This document shows, piece after piece, positions 17,367 through 28,600 of a DNA stretch of 64,000 nt; position 1 is the first letter of the stretch; each line of letters opens with the position of its first letter. Source of the DNA: Zhengella sp020637775 (GTDB taxonomy: Bacteria > Pseudomonadota > Alphaproteobacteria > Rhizobiales > Rhizobiaceae); NCBI RefSeq assembly GCF_041397485.1, contig NZ_JAWKWO010000001.1, forward strand, positions 62,001-126,000. Direction: 5' to 3'. A model generated the notes under the pieces. The model made no database searches, had not been told where the DNA came from, and was given only the letters and a program-made list of their open reading frames with translations. The position numbers and the translations under genes were made by a program.

Positions 17367-18952
17367 ATGATGACAGGGCAACAGGACGGGATTTTCGATC
17401 TCTTCATCGTGGGCGGCGGCATCAACGGGTGCGGCATCGCCAGGGACGCGCAAGGCAGAGGCTATCGCGTGGCCCTGGCCGAGCGGGGTGACCTGGCGTC
17501 GGCCACATCCTCGGCCTCGACCAAACTGTTTCATGGCGGTTTGCGCTACCTGGAATATTTCGAGTTCCGGCTGGTGCGCGAAGCATTGGTGGAGCGTGAA
17601 GTGCTGCTTGCCAACATGCCGCACATCTCATGGCCGATGCGCTTCGTGCTGCCGTTGCATTCCGCCATGCGGTTCGAGAGCACGACACCGACATCGCGGC
17701 TGCTGACCGCGATCATGCCATGGATGAAGGGCCGGCGGCCGGCATGGCTGATCCGGCTTGGCCTCTTCCTCTACGACCATCTGGGCGGGCGCAGGATCCT
17801 GCCCGGCACGCGCCGGCTGGACCTGACGCGCGACGCGGCCGGCGAACCGCTGGACGACCGGTTCGCGAGCGCCTACGAATATTCCGATTGCTGGGTGGAG
17901 GATGCCCGCCTTGTGGTGCTCAATGCCCGTGACGCCGCGGCGCGCGGTGCGGCGGTCATGACGCGCAGCAACGTGGTGGCCGCATCGCCGGTGGATGGCG
18001 TCTGGCATGTCACCCTGGATACGCCCGAGGACGCCGCACCATCCGCGCCCGCATGCTGGTCAACGCGGCAGGGCCCTGGGTCGGCGACGTGGCGCGCGGG
18101 CGCATGCATCTCGACCTGACGGAAAAGGTGCGGCTGGTGCGCGGCAGCCATATCGTGACGCGCAGGCTCTACGACCATGACAAGGCCTACTTCTTCCAGG
18201 GCAGCGACGGGCGCATCATCTTTGCAATTCCCTATGAGGACGACTTCACCCTGATCGGAACCACCGATGCCGAGCATGAATCGCCCTCGGCAAGGCCGGC
18301 CTGTTCCGATGCGGAAGCCGATTACCTGTGCGCGTTCGCCTCCAGGTATTTCCGCAAGCCGGTCACCCGGTCGGATATCGTGTGGTCCTACTCCGGCGTT
18401 CGCCCGCTCTATGATGACGGCGCCAGTTCGGCCACGGCGGCCACGCGCGACTATGTTCTCAAAGGCGGCAGCGTTGGCGACGCGCCCTATCTCAACATTT
18501 TCGGCGGCAAGATCACAACCTATCGCAAGCTGGCCGAAAGCGCGCTGGAAACGATCGATACCGCCTTCGGTCGCACCACCGAAGGCTGGACGCATGCCGC
18601 ACCTCTGGCCGGCGGCGATTTCGCAGTCGCGGACCGCAGCCGTTTGCTTGGCGACCTTCAGGCCCTGTTGCCCTTCATGGATGCAGCGACCGTGCGCCGC
18701 CTGTTCCGCCAGTACGGCACCGAGTGCCTTGCGATCTTTGCCGGAGCGTCCGGCTGGGATGATCTTGGAGGCGAGATCGCACCCGGCGTCAGCGCACGCG
18801 AACTGGACTGGGCGGCCGAAAACGAATGGGTTCACTGCGCCGAGGATTTCGTCTGGCGGCGCTCCAAGCTGGGTTTGCGCCTGAGCGCGAAGGATCTCGC
18901 AGCCATCGACCGGCACTTGTCGTCACGGGTCCCCGCGTTGAAGAGCGCCTGA
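17367..18952 (+). pseudogene. glpD: GlpD-like FAD-dependent glycerol-3-phosphate dehydrogenase, frameshifted
   Basis: The first frame from ATG 17367 (or 17370) encodes VGGGINGCGIARDAQGRGY, SSASTKLFHGGLRYLEYFE and VEDARLVVLNARDAA, the FAD-binding half of GlpD/EryB-type enzymes. The coding frame then jumps by one at about 18031-18036. The second frame gives TIRARMLVNAAGPW, FAIPYEDDFTLIGTTD, YSGVRPL and FGGKITTYRKLAESAL to a stop at 18952. A single missing G in the GAGGACGCCGCACC stretch would restore EDGRTIRARML, giving a ~528-residue protein of normal length. It could be a true inactivating deletion or a sequence error. The enzyme would deliver electrons from a polyol phosphate to quinone at the inner membrane. 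Confidence 0.85.
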
Positions 18953-18970
18953 TACCGGCTGGCTCCGATG

Positions 18971-18998
18971 AGGCCGCGCGCAACCACAGGCGCGGCCT
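18971..18998. terminator. Hairpin between convergent genes, without T-tract
   Basis: AGGCCGCGC at 18971-18979 and GCGCGGCCT at 18990-18998 are a perfect 9-bp inverted repeat around a 10-base loop. It lies in the 80-base gap between the stops of the glpD-like gene and the metalloprotease gene. No run of T follows on either strand, so a role in bidirectional termination is only suggested by position. Confidence 0.4.
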
Positions 18999-19032
18999 AG
19001 AGGAAACCGGACGGCATGGCATTTTGCGGATG

Positions 19033-20640
19033 TCAGACAACCCAGACGCCATCATCCAGGTTGTCGATATTGTTGTTCTTGTTTTCAACACTTTCCGAAA
19101 AGGCGATCAGGATGTCCTCCTCGGTCAGTCCCTGGTTCATGCCACCGACCCAGAAGTCGTAGCCCTGCTGGTCCGGAAGCCGGTAAAGGACGTTCTGATA
19201 CATCGCATCGATATAGTCGAAATGGCTTGGATTGGCGCCGTAGAGGCTCTGGAATTCCTGGGATTCATTGAATTCCCGGGCGACATATTGCTGCTTCTGA
19301 TAGTTGCTGTAGCCCCATGAATCGAGCGTATCCAGCACGTCGATCCAGAAGCGCAGACCGCCCTCGTCCGGCGTTCGCCCGAAGGCGGCCTGATAGATGC
19401 GGTAGCCGAAGCCGAGATTGCCGGATGTGACATCGAAGATCAGAGAACCGTCACTGAAGATGATTTTCTCGATGTCCTCCAGAGTGTCGGTATCGCCCTG
19501 GCTTGCAACCGTGACCCGGTTGGCCGTGACGAGATCGACGGCATTCTCGCTTCGCTGGGAATCATACAGGACGCGGTCGAAACCGGATCCGCCGAAAATC
19601 ATGTCGGAACCGGACGACCCCCGGACCTCGTCGTCACCTGCGCCCGTCCTGATCGTATTGTCGGCAAGGTTGCCGAAAACCCTGTCATTTCCGCCGCCGG
19701 TATTCACATTCTCGATCAGGGAGCGCGTGTCGTTGTTGTAAAGAAGCGGGTTTGCCACATTTCCCTTTGCAAACAGCCCTTCCCCGAGATGGGCGACCTG
19801 GTCGGGCGAGAATGTGGAAAATTCGCCTGGAAGAAGACTGATATCCATGTCGCCGGAGTAATTGCCGAAATCGAACGTGTCGTTTCCGTCGCCATCCCAA
19901 ACCGTGAGGAATATCCTGCCCCTGAGGGACTGCGCGGTCGTTTCGCTCCCGTCGACGGTGTCAACCGTCGTCATGGCGCCGGTGACGGGATCGAAACTGT
20001 AGACCGTGTCTCCCGGATTCGATCCGGCCCCGAAATTGGCTCCGTAAAGATATTGCAGGGCCGCAATATCCAGCATCATGAACGTCCACGGATAATCGAC
20101 CATGTTGGACGGAAGATCCGGCGACACGAAATCGAACGGATCATCGCCTTCATAGACCCGGTAGGTCATGATCGAATATTCCTGGGTATCGAACGGGTCG
20201 GGCAGTTTCGGCGCCGTCCCGACGAAGGCAGGTTCGGCAAAGACATTTCCGAACTGATCGGTGATGACGTTCGTCATGTTGAAGACCGGCTGCTCGCCAT
20301 GGCCATGCTTCAGACCCAGGGCATGGCCGAACTCGTGCAAAAGCCCGGCTGCATTGGAGAATCCGCCGGGCACCGGAGCATCATAGGCATTTGCGATATA
20401 CCAGGTGTCCCCAGTCGCCCGCCAATTCATCTGGAACGGATCCGGGACCGCGGCCTCGGCTGATCGTCCACCGCCAGGACCATGCGGATCATAGGGTTGC
20501 CCGATCCCGTTGAAACCGTAACCGTAGTCGATGCTGTCGGCTATGGCGAACCGGAAGACCACCGGTGCGCTTTGTCCGAGGACCGCATTGGAGACAAACT
20601 CGACCGGCAGAAAAGTCTCGATATTGGAGACAGCCGACAC
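19033..20640 (-). CDS. M10/serralysin-type metalloprotease with RTX and DUF4214 regions
   Basis: The surviving frame starts at a GTG (20640) and ends NLDDGVWVV. It holds the metzincin zinc motif HEFGHALGLKHGH and the Met-turn SIMTY. Then come an RTX-like Asp/Gly section (WDGDGNDTFDFGNYSGD, GGGNDRVFGNLADN, GAGDDEVRGSSGSDMIFGGSGFDRV) and a C-terminal DUF4214 module (YRIYQAAFGRTPDEGGLRFWI). Such proteases are exported unfolded by a type I system and activated by calcium outside the cell. The N-terminal 79 codons are cut off by a stop codon (see 20641-20877), so this GTG is probably not the natural start. The gene is on the same strand as, and 154 bases downstream of, the vWA/RTX giant gene. Confidence 0.85.
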   Translation of the reverse strand: MSAVSNIETFLPVEFVSNAVLGQSAPVVFRFAIADSIDYGYGFNGIGQPYDPHGPGGGRSAEAAVPDPFQMNWRATGDTWYIANAYDAPVPGGFSNAAGLLHEFGHALGLKHGHGEQPVFNMTNVITDQFGNVFAEPAFVGTAPKLPDPFDTQEYSIMTYRVYEGDDPFDFVSPDLPSNMVDYPWTFMMLDIAALQYLYGANFGAGSNPGDTVYSFDPVTGAMTTVDTVDGSETTAQSLRGRIFLTVWDGDGNDTFDFGNYSGDMDISLLPGEFSTFSPDQVAHLGEGLFAKGNVANPLLYNNDTRSLIENVNTGGGNDRVFGNLADNTIRTGAGDDEVRGSSGSDMIFGGSGFDRVLYDSQRSENAVDLVTANRVTVASQGDTDTLEDIEKIIFSDGSLIFDVTSGNLGFGYRIYQAAFGRTPDEGGLRFWIDVLDTLDSWGYSNYQKQQYVAREFNESQEFQSLYGANPSHFDYIDAMYQNVLYRLPDQQGYDFWVGGMNQGLTEEDILIAFSESVENKNNNIDNLDDGVWVV

Positions 20641-20877
20641 GATCTGCTGCTGCTGAAGGCTGTTGAATGGCTGGAAACCGCCAATCGATTCATAAGCATA
20701 GCCGAGATAGCCATTATAGTTGAACGGATTGGGAGTGAGGTACTCAGCCGGGCTCGGCGGAAACGACTAGCCCCAGAATGTCTCACCCCAGTGCCAGCCC
20801 CACAGCAGGCCGTCCATTTTGGGATCGCCAGTCGCCGTCGTCTGAACCAGATTATCCGGCACATGAACATAGGCCAT
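20641..20877 (-). pseudogene. Detached N-terminal segment of the M10 protease, in-frame TAG
   Basis: ATG 20877 is preceded by a strong ribosome site (GAGGGAGGGTGCC) and encodes MAYVHVPDNLVQTTATGD and GLLWGWHWGETFWG. A TAG follows at 20769-20767. The same frame then reads SFPPSPAEYLTPNPFNYNGY and runs straight into the protease domain, as expected for serralysin-like N-termini with no Sec signal. The true gene therefore spans 19033-20877 (615 codons) with one amber codon. The cause may be a nonsense mutation, a base-call error or, less likely, readthrough. Confidence 0.75.
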
Positions 20878-21031
20878 GGCACCCTCCCTCGGGTCATCTA
20901 TTTAAGATGTGTCTAATTTTATACTATTCCTTACATGCTCCGAATTGTAAACCTTTCGCGCCGGCTGCACCTGCGCGGCAACCGCACAATGGTTCAGCGA
21001 AGATGCAGCCGCACTTTTCCTTTTGACCGGT

Positions 21032-22249
21032 TCAGACCACCCAGACCCCGTCATCGAGGTTGGCGATGTTGTTGTTTATGTTTTCCTGGCTCTGGGTGAA
21101 GGCAATCAGGATATCCTCGCGGCTCAGGCCGGCTTCCATGCCGCCGACCCAGAAATCATACCCTTCCTGATCGGGGAGCCGGAACAGCACGTTCTGGTAC
21201 ATCGCATCGATATATTCGAAGTTCGACGGGTTGGTCCCATAAAGGCTCTGGAATTCCAGGGAGTTGATGAAGGCATTGGCCACATATTGCTGCTTGCCCA
21301 ATTCCGAAAAGCCCTGATCGTCCAGCGTATCGAGCACACCGATCCAGAACCGTACGCCGCCCTCGTCCGGCGTGCGGCCGAAGGAGGCTTGATAGATACG
21401 GTAGCCGAATCCGAGGTTGTCGGAGTCGATGTCGAAGACGTAATCGCCATCCAGCAGATCGATGCGCTCGATGGACGTGAGCTCATCCTGACCCTTTAGC
21501 AGGTACTTGTCGACGGTGACGGAACCATCGCCCATCTTGTCGACAATCACCTGGGAGCGATAGAACTGGTACTTGACCTGGTCTGTCCCCTCGCCGCCGT
21601 CATACTTGTCGGAACCGCCGCCCGCATAAGCGGTGTCGTTTCCACCCTGCAGGAAAAATTGCTCGTCGGCATTCGTGGAATACACGATATCGGCATCGTT
21701 CGTACCGTTGACCGGTATGACCGGGTTCTGGACCACAGAAACCGACAGGTCCGCATAAGCGCGGTTGCCGAACACGTCCTGCGCCTCGACCACCACATCC
21801 AGTTCGCTGGACGAGGCGTAGGACAGGCTGCGGGTAATCGTCAGTTCTCCGGTGAGCGGATCGATGGCGAATGCACCGGCGCTGTCCGCGGCGATCCGGT
21901 AGATAACGGAATCACCCGGATCGGGATCGAAGGCCGAGACGACCCCGACGCTTTCGCCGGCCGCCCGGTTTTCGTGAACCGACAGTGGCGCGGCGTTCGC
22001 GAAGCTCGGGGCGGTGTGCATCAGCCCGTCGCGCTCGGTGAACTGCAGGCGCTCCACGTTTCTCAACGTGTTGGTCTCGCCGGTCACGAGATGCCGGACC
22101 GTGACCACGCCCCCGGCATAGGAAATGGCGTAATCGCCCGACCTTTCGTCGAACATGACGGTGTCCACGCCGAGCCCGCCATCCACCACGTTGGTGCCCG
22201 TGCCGGGAGCGATGAAGTCCTCGCCACCGCCATTGCCGAAGATGGTCAT
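21032..22249 (-). CDS. C-terminal part of the giant vWA/RTX protein: RTX, cadherin-like, DUF4214
   Basis: This frame begins inside the larger gene (MTIFGNGGGEDFIAPG is an RTX nonapeptide region, not a natural N-terminus). A cadherin-like domain follows: PLSVHENRAAGESVGVVSAFDPDPGDSV, then FAIDPLTGELTITRSLSY. A second RTX stretch (GGNDTAYAGGGSDKYDGGEGTD) leads to a DUF4214 module ending NIANLDDGVWVV. The final ~130 residues are nearly the same as those of the downstream metalloprotease, which suggests a shared secretion or anchoring end. An independent gene here is unlikely, because the upstream sequence continues the same protein in shifted frames. Confidence 0.8.
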   Translation of the reverse strand: MTIFGNGGGEDFIAPGTGTNVVDGGLGVDTVMFDERSGDYAISYAGGVVTVRHLVTGETNTLRNVERLQFTERDGLMHTAPSFANAAPLSVHENRAAGESVGVVSAFDPDPGDSVIYRIAADSAGAFAIDPLTGELTITRSLSYASSSELDVVVEAQDVFGNRAYADLSVSVVQNPVIPVNGTNDADIVYSTNADEQFFLQGGNDTAYAGGGSDKYDGGEGTDQVKYQFYRSQVIVDKMGDGSVTVDKYLLKGQDELTSIERIDLLDGDYVFDIDSDNLGFGYRIYQASFGRTPDEGGVRFWIGVLDTLDDQGFSELGKQQYVANAFINSLEFQSLYGTNPSNFEYIDAMYQNVLFRLPDQEGYDFWVGGMEAGLSREDILIAFTQSQENINNNIANLDDGVWVV

Positions 22250-25200
22250 GTTGCCTGCCCGCCGTAGATCACGTCATTGCCCTGCGTTTCAGCGCAAAGG
22301 TGTCTCGCAATTGCCTTCCAGGACCTGCGTGGCGAGCCGGAAGCCATGGTCGCAGACCCGTCGGTGGCGATCACCCGCGCGTGACCGTCTCGTCGGCACC
22401 CACCGACAAGCCGGTCAGCGTGGCATCTGGCGCAGGCCGAAGGAAGGCGTGGCGGTCAGCTGGGCCGGCTGCAATGTCGCGACAATCAAGCCATCGACCA
22501 GGATCTCGACACGTGCGATCTCGGCCAGGTTGAGGAGATGTCGATGACCGCATCGGCTGCGGCTGGCTCGGAGTCACTGACAACCGTCTGGGAATTGTTC
22601 GATCGGTCGTCCAGCAGGTCGAGCTGTGCCGAGTCCACGCTGTTGCCGACGAGCACGAATATCGACGCCATCAGGCTTGAGCGCTGGACCTCATCTCGAA
22701 GGTCAGGCTGGATCTGTCGCTCGACAAGGAAGAACAGGATATCGGTTCCCGCCGGCAAGGTCTGGAAAAAGGTTTCCTGACCTGCTGCAAGCCGGCCTCG
22801 AAATCGGTGCCGCCCGAGATGCCTCAGCGCCCGCACAGCCGACAAGGTCGAAAACGCCATCATTATCTGATGTCGGCATTGGCCGGCGCCTGCAACCGCA
22901 CGATGGAGGCATTGTCCTCGAACGGAATGAGCGCATTTGCAAACCCCGGATCATTGGCCATGGCATTGACCAGGGCCTCGAGGAAAACAATATCCGCATC
23001 GAGGATGGTGTCGGCAAAGCCGTCGCCATTGACGTCCGGCACGGTCTACGACGCCGATCGGGTTAGGGATCGTGCTTCCGAAATATCGATGACAAACGCA
23101 ATGTTGACGACCTGCTGCAAACCTGTCCGGCTGACGAAGCCATGGGCGCATCTTCGCTGGTCTGGCGGCTTTATCCCAGACGCGGTCAGGCTGATCGACA
23201 GGTCCTGGCGGAATGGGAATAGTGCCGACCGAATCACCGGCGTACGGTCGGCATTGTCCGTGCCGCCCGTGAGCGTCGTCGCAGCACTCGTCGTCGCCGT
23301 AGATGATGTCGTCTGTCTCTGCCGTCGATGATGTCGTCGCCGCCGTGCCGCTCGCGACCGAACAATCGTTGCCCGCCCCGCCGCGGATCATGTCATCGCC
23401 AGGCTCGCCGCAGCAATCGTCCCGTCGCCTTCCAGAACCTGCGTCTCGATACGGTGGTCGACGCGCCGTCGGTAATGGCGATCACGCGGGCCGTGACCAT
23501 CGTCGGCACCGACGGACAAGGCCGGTCAGCGTATCGCCAGCGCAGGCCGAAGGGCGTGGCGGTCAATTGCCCCGGCGAAGCGTGGCGACGACGGCGCCAT
23601 CGACCAGAAGCTCGACGCGGGCAATGTCGGCCGGATCGATGCCGGTGTAAGTCGGTGCGGTCGACCAGCCCAGCTGGGATCGAGCACGATGGTGCGGGAA
23701 TTGTTCGACAGCCCGTCATCGACGAGTCGAGCTGCAGCTGCGCCATTCTGGCCGACGCCGAAGGCGCGGATGTCGATGCCGGCGGCCAGAAGCGCTGCAC
23801 CTCGTCGGCATATCGGCCGGGTCGGTGGTCGGCGTGTTGTGGCCGTCCAAACAGGAAAAACAGCGATACCCGCCCGGCGGCGGCGCGTGCCCGGCGAAGG
23901 TCTCACGCCTGCTGCTGCAAGCGGCCTCGAAGTGGTCACGCCGGTATGTTGAGCCGCACCATCTGTCCAGCATCGGCAATGCCGTTGGCATCGAATCGGC
24001 AGTGGCGGTGTCCAGCTTTTGATGCTGTCGCCGGTGTTGAACTCGACAATGCCGATGCGGCGGCTGCCCATTCAGAGCCGCGCCTTCGACGATGGCGTTG
24101 TACAGGGCCTCAAGCCGGCGATCTCGGCGTATCAGGATGGTGTTGGAAACGCCGTCATTGTTCAGTCGCCCACGTCGCCCGGCCAATAAGGTCGGTGGTG
24201 CTGGAGTGTCGATGACGAACAGGATATCCTGAACCGAGCCGACCGGGCCGCGGCTGACGAAGCCATGAACGTCCTCGCTGGTCTGGCAGCTTTCATCGGG
24301 CGCGGTCAGGCTGATCGACGACGGGTCCTGGCCGGTCGAGGTGGTGCGGGCTTATCGTCGTCACCGGCGTGCGGTCGGCATTGTCCGTGCCGCCCGTGGC
24401 GTCGTCGCAGCGCGCTCGTCGTCGCCGTAGATGACATCGTCGCCATCTTCGCCGTCGATGATGTCGTCGCCGCCATTGCCATAGATGGTGTCGTTGCCCA
24501 CCCCGCCGCGGAGATCATGTCATCGCCCGGCTCGCCGCAGCAATCGTCACGCCGCAATCGTCTTCCAGAACCTGCGTCGTCGATACGGTGGTGGACGCGC
24601 CGTCGAGTAGCGGTACGCAGGCCGTGTCGGCTCGTCAGCACCGGCGGACAGGCCGGTCAGCGTGGCATCGTAGCGCAGGCCGAAGAGGCGTGGCCGTCAG
24701 TACTGGCGAGGCGTGGCGACGACGGCGCCATCGACCAGAAGCTCGACGCGGGCAATGTCGGCCGGATCGATGCCGGTGTCGATCAGTGCGGTCGACAACT
24801 GGCTGGGATCGAGCACGATGGTCTAGGAATTGTTCGACAGCCATCATCGACGGGTCGAGCTGCGACGCGCTGGCATTCTGGCCGACGCCGAAGCGCGGAT
24901 GTCGATACCGGCCAGAGCCGCGCCTCGTCGGCATAATCGGCCGGGTCTGGTGGTCGGCGTGTTGTGCTGGCCGTCCGACAGGAAGAACAGCGTGCCACCC
25001 CAGCCGGCGGCCGTGCCGGCGAAGAAAGTCTCCGCCTGCTGCAAAGCGGCTTCGAAGGTGGTCACGCCGGTATCGTTGAGCCCACGCAGCGCAATATGCT
25101 TATCGGCAATGCCGTTGGCATCAAGATCGGCGAGTGGCGGTGGTGTCGGCACGATGCTGGCGCCGGTGTTGAACTCGACAGCAATGATGCGGCTGCCTGT

Positions 25201-25684
25201 CGGGCGCGCTGCCGACAATGGCGTTGTACGGGCCTCGAAGCCGGCGATCTCGGCATCCAGGATGGTGTTGGAAACGCCGTCATTGTTCGGAATACCCACC
25301 GTCGACTGGCCGACAAAGGTCGAATTGGTGCTGCCGGAGGTGTCGATGACGAACAGGATGTCCTGAACCGAGCCGACCGGGCCACGGCTGACGAAGCCAT
25401 AGACGTCCTCGCTGGTCTGGCAGCTTTCATCAGGCGGTCAGGCTGATCGACAGGTCCTGGCCGATGAGTCGAAGGAATGGTGCCTGCCGACGAATAGGTC
25501 GTCACCAGCGTGCGATGACATTGTCCGTGCCGCCCGTGGTGTCGTCGCAGCACTCGCCGTCGTCACCGTAGATGACATCGTCGCCCATCCTCGCCGTCGA
25601 TGATGTCGTCGCCGCCATTGCCGTAGATGGTGTCGTTGCCCGCCCGCCGCGGATCATGTCATCGCCCGGCTCGCACAGCAATCA
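22250..25684 (-). pseudogene. Frame-broken middle of the giant vWA/RTX gene (repeat units 4-6)
   Basis: All three minus frames contain alternating pieces of the same protein, for example ATLTGLSVGADETVT near 22.4 kb, PDVNGDGFADTILDAD near 23.0 kb, and AALQQAETFFAGTAAG near 25.0 kb. Aligned by eye with the clean copy at 26.0-27.2 kb, this stretch shows many scattered one- to three-base insertions and deletions, often at C or G runs, with otherwise near-identical bases. No reading frame longer than about 160 residues survives. It should be read as one continuous coding region with consensus errors, or as a decayed one. It carries vWA units 4, 5 and 6. Confidence 0.75.
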
Positions 25685-28600
25685 TCACAATCGCCTTCCA
25701 GAACCTGCGTCGTCTGACCTACGGTGGTGGACGCGCCGTCGGTGGCAGAATCCGGGCCGTCGGCCGTCGTCAGCACCGACGACGGATAGGCCGGTCAGCG
25801 TGGCATCGTAGCGCGAGGCCGAAGGGCGTGGCGGTAATTGCCCGGCAGAAGCTGATGGCGGCTTGGCGCCATCGACCAGAAGCTCGACGCGGGCAATGTC
25901 GGCCGGATCGATGCCGGTGTCGATCAGTGCGGTCGACAACTGGCTGGGATCGAGCACGATGGTCTGGGAATTGTTCGACAGCCCGTCATCGACGAGGTCG
26001 AGCTGCGGCGCGCTGGCATTCTGGCCGACGCCGAAGGCGCGGATGTCGATGCCGGCGGCCAGAAGCCGCTGCACCTCGTCGGCATAATCGGCCGGGTCGG
26101 TGGTCGGCGTGTTGTGCTGGCCGTCCGACAGGAAGAACAGCGTGCCCGCCCCGGCGGCCGTGCCGGCGAAGAAGGTCTCCGCCTGCTGCAAAGCGGCTTC
26201 GAAATTGGTCACGCCGGTATCGTTGAGCCCGCGCAGCGCATCCAGCACATCGGCAATGCCGTTGGCATCCAGATCGGCAGTGGCGGTGGTGTCCAGCACG
26301 ATGCTGGCGCCGGTGTTGAACTCGACAATGCCGATGCGGCTGCCCGTCAGGCCGGCGCTGCCGACAATGGCGTTGTACAGGGCCTCGAAGCCGGCGATCT
26401 CGGCATCCAGGATGGTGTTGGAAACGCCGTCATTGTTCAGGTCACCCACCGTCGACTGGCCGACAAAGGTCGAATTGGTGCTGCCGGAGGTGTCGATGAC
26501 GAACAGGATGTCCTGAACCGAGCCGACCGGGCCACGGCTGACGAAGCCATAGACGTCCTCGCTGGTCTGGCAGCTTTCATCGGGCGCGGTCAGGCTGATC
26601 GACAGGTCCTGGCCGGTCGAAGGAATGGTGCCGACCGAATAGGTCGTCACCGGCGTGCGGTCGGCATTGTCCGTGCCGCCCGTGGCGTCGTCGCAGCACT
26701 CGTCGTCGCCGTAGATGATGTCGTCGCCATCCTCGCCGTCGATGATGTCGTCGCCGCCATTGCCATAGATGGTGTCGTTGCCCGCCCCGCCGCGGATCAT
26801 GTCATCGCCCGGCTCGCCGCAGCAATCGTCACCGCAATCGCCTTCCAGAACCTGCGTCGTCGATACGGTGGTGGACGCGCCGTCGGTGGCGATCACGCGG
26901 GCCGTGACCGTCTCGTCGGCACCCACCGACAGGCCGGTCAGCGTGGCATCGTAGCGCAGGCCGAAGGGCGTGGCGGTCAATTGCCCCGGCAGAAGCGTGG
27001 CGACGACGGCACCATCGACCAGAAGCTCGACGCGGGCAATGTCGGCCGGATCGATGCCGGTGTCGATCAGTGCGGTCGACAACTGGCTGGGATCGAGCAC
27101 GATGGTCTGGGAATTGTTCGACAGCCCGTCATCGACGAGGTCGAGCTGCGGTGCGCTGGCATTCTGGCCGACGCCGAAGGCGCGGATGTCGATGCCGGCG
27201 GCCAGAAGCCGCTGCACCTCGTCGGCATAATCGGCCGGGTCGGTGGTCGGCGTGTTGTGCTGACGGAGTCGACAAGGAGCAGCGTGCCCGCCCCGGCGGC
27301 CGTCCCGGCGAAGAAGGTCTCCGCCTGCTGGAGGCCGGCTTCGAAGTTCGTGTTTCCGCCATAAAGCAGGCTGCGAAGTGCATCGACGACATCGTAGACG
27401 CCATTGCTGTCCACATCGGCGGTTGCCGTCGTGTCGATCACCATGCGGCCGATATCGTAGAATTCCGCCACACCGATGCGGGCATTGCTCTCACCAGCGC
27501 TGATGATCTCGTCCAGGAGCGCCTCGAAGCCGGCGATCTCGGCATCGAGGATGGTGTTGGACAGTCCATCGCCATTGAGATCACCGACGGTCGACTGGCC
27601 GACAAAGGTGGCGTTGGTGCTGCCGGAGGTGTCGATGACGAACAGGATGTCCTGAACCGAGCCGACCGGGCCACGGCTGACGAAGCCATGGACGTCCTCG
27701 CTGGTCTGGCAAGACTCATCGGGCGCGGTCAGGCTGATTGACAGGCCCTGGCCGGTCGAGGGAATCGTGCCCACATTGAAGGTGGTGATCGGTGTCCGAT
27801 CCGCATTGTCGGTCACGGCGCGCCAGTCGTCATCGCCATAGATGACATCGTCGCCATCCTCGCCGTCGATGATGTCGTCGCCGCCATTGCCGTAGATGGT
27901 GTCGTTACCCGCCCCGCCGCGGATCATGTCATCGCCCGGCTCGCCGCAGCAATCGTCACCGCAATCACCTTCCAGAACCTGCGTCGTCGAAACGGTGGTG
28001 GACGCGCCGTCGGTGGCGATCACGCGGGCCGTGACCGTCTCGTCGGCACCGACGGACAGGCCGGTCAGCGTGGCATCGTAGCGCAGGCCGAAGGGCGTGG
28101 CGGTCAATTGGCCCGGCAGAAGCGTGGCGACGACGGCGCCATCGACCAGAAGCTCGACGCGGGCAATGTCGGCCGGATCGAGTGCGATGTCGATCAGCGC
28201 ATCGGACAGTTGGCTGGGATCGAGCACGATGGTCTGGGAACTGTTGAGGAGTCCGTCGTCGACAAGGTCGAGCTGCGGCGCGTTGGCATTCTGGCCGACG
28301 CCGAAGGCGCGGATGTCGACGCCGGCAGCCAGAAGGCGCTGCACCTCGTCGTTGAAGGTCGGGCTGAAATCCTGCCCATCGGAGATGAAGAACAGGATGT
28401 CGGTGCCGGCCGGCGCGCCGAGGAAGAATGTCTCCGCCTGCTGCAAGCCGGATTCGAAATCGGTTCCGCCCGAAGCCCGCAGGGCCCGTGCCGCCTCCGT
28501 CAGGTCCGGAATTCCGTCATTGTCAATGTCGGCGCTCGCCGTCGTCTGGAGCGCGGTTGTCGCTGTCGTCTGAAACGGGATCAGCGCCACATTTGCGTTG

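Noticed and set aside
22951..25684. Many short frames on both strands in the vWA array as separate genes
   Set aside because: They are fragments of one frame-broken gene or its antisense; none has its own start context or domain.
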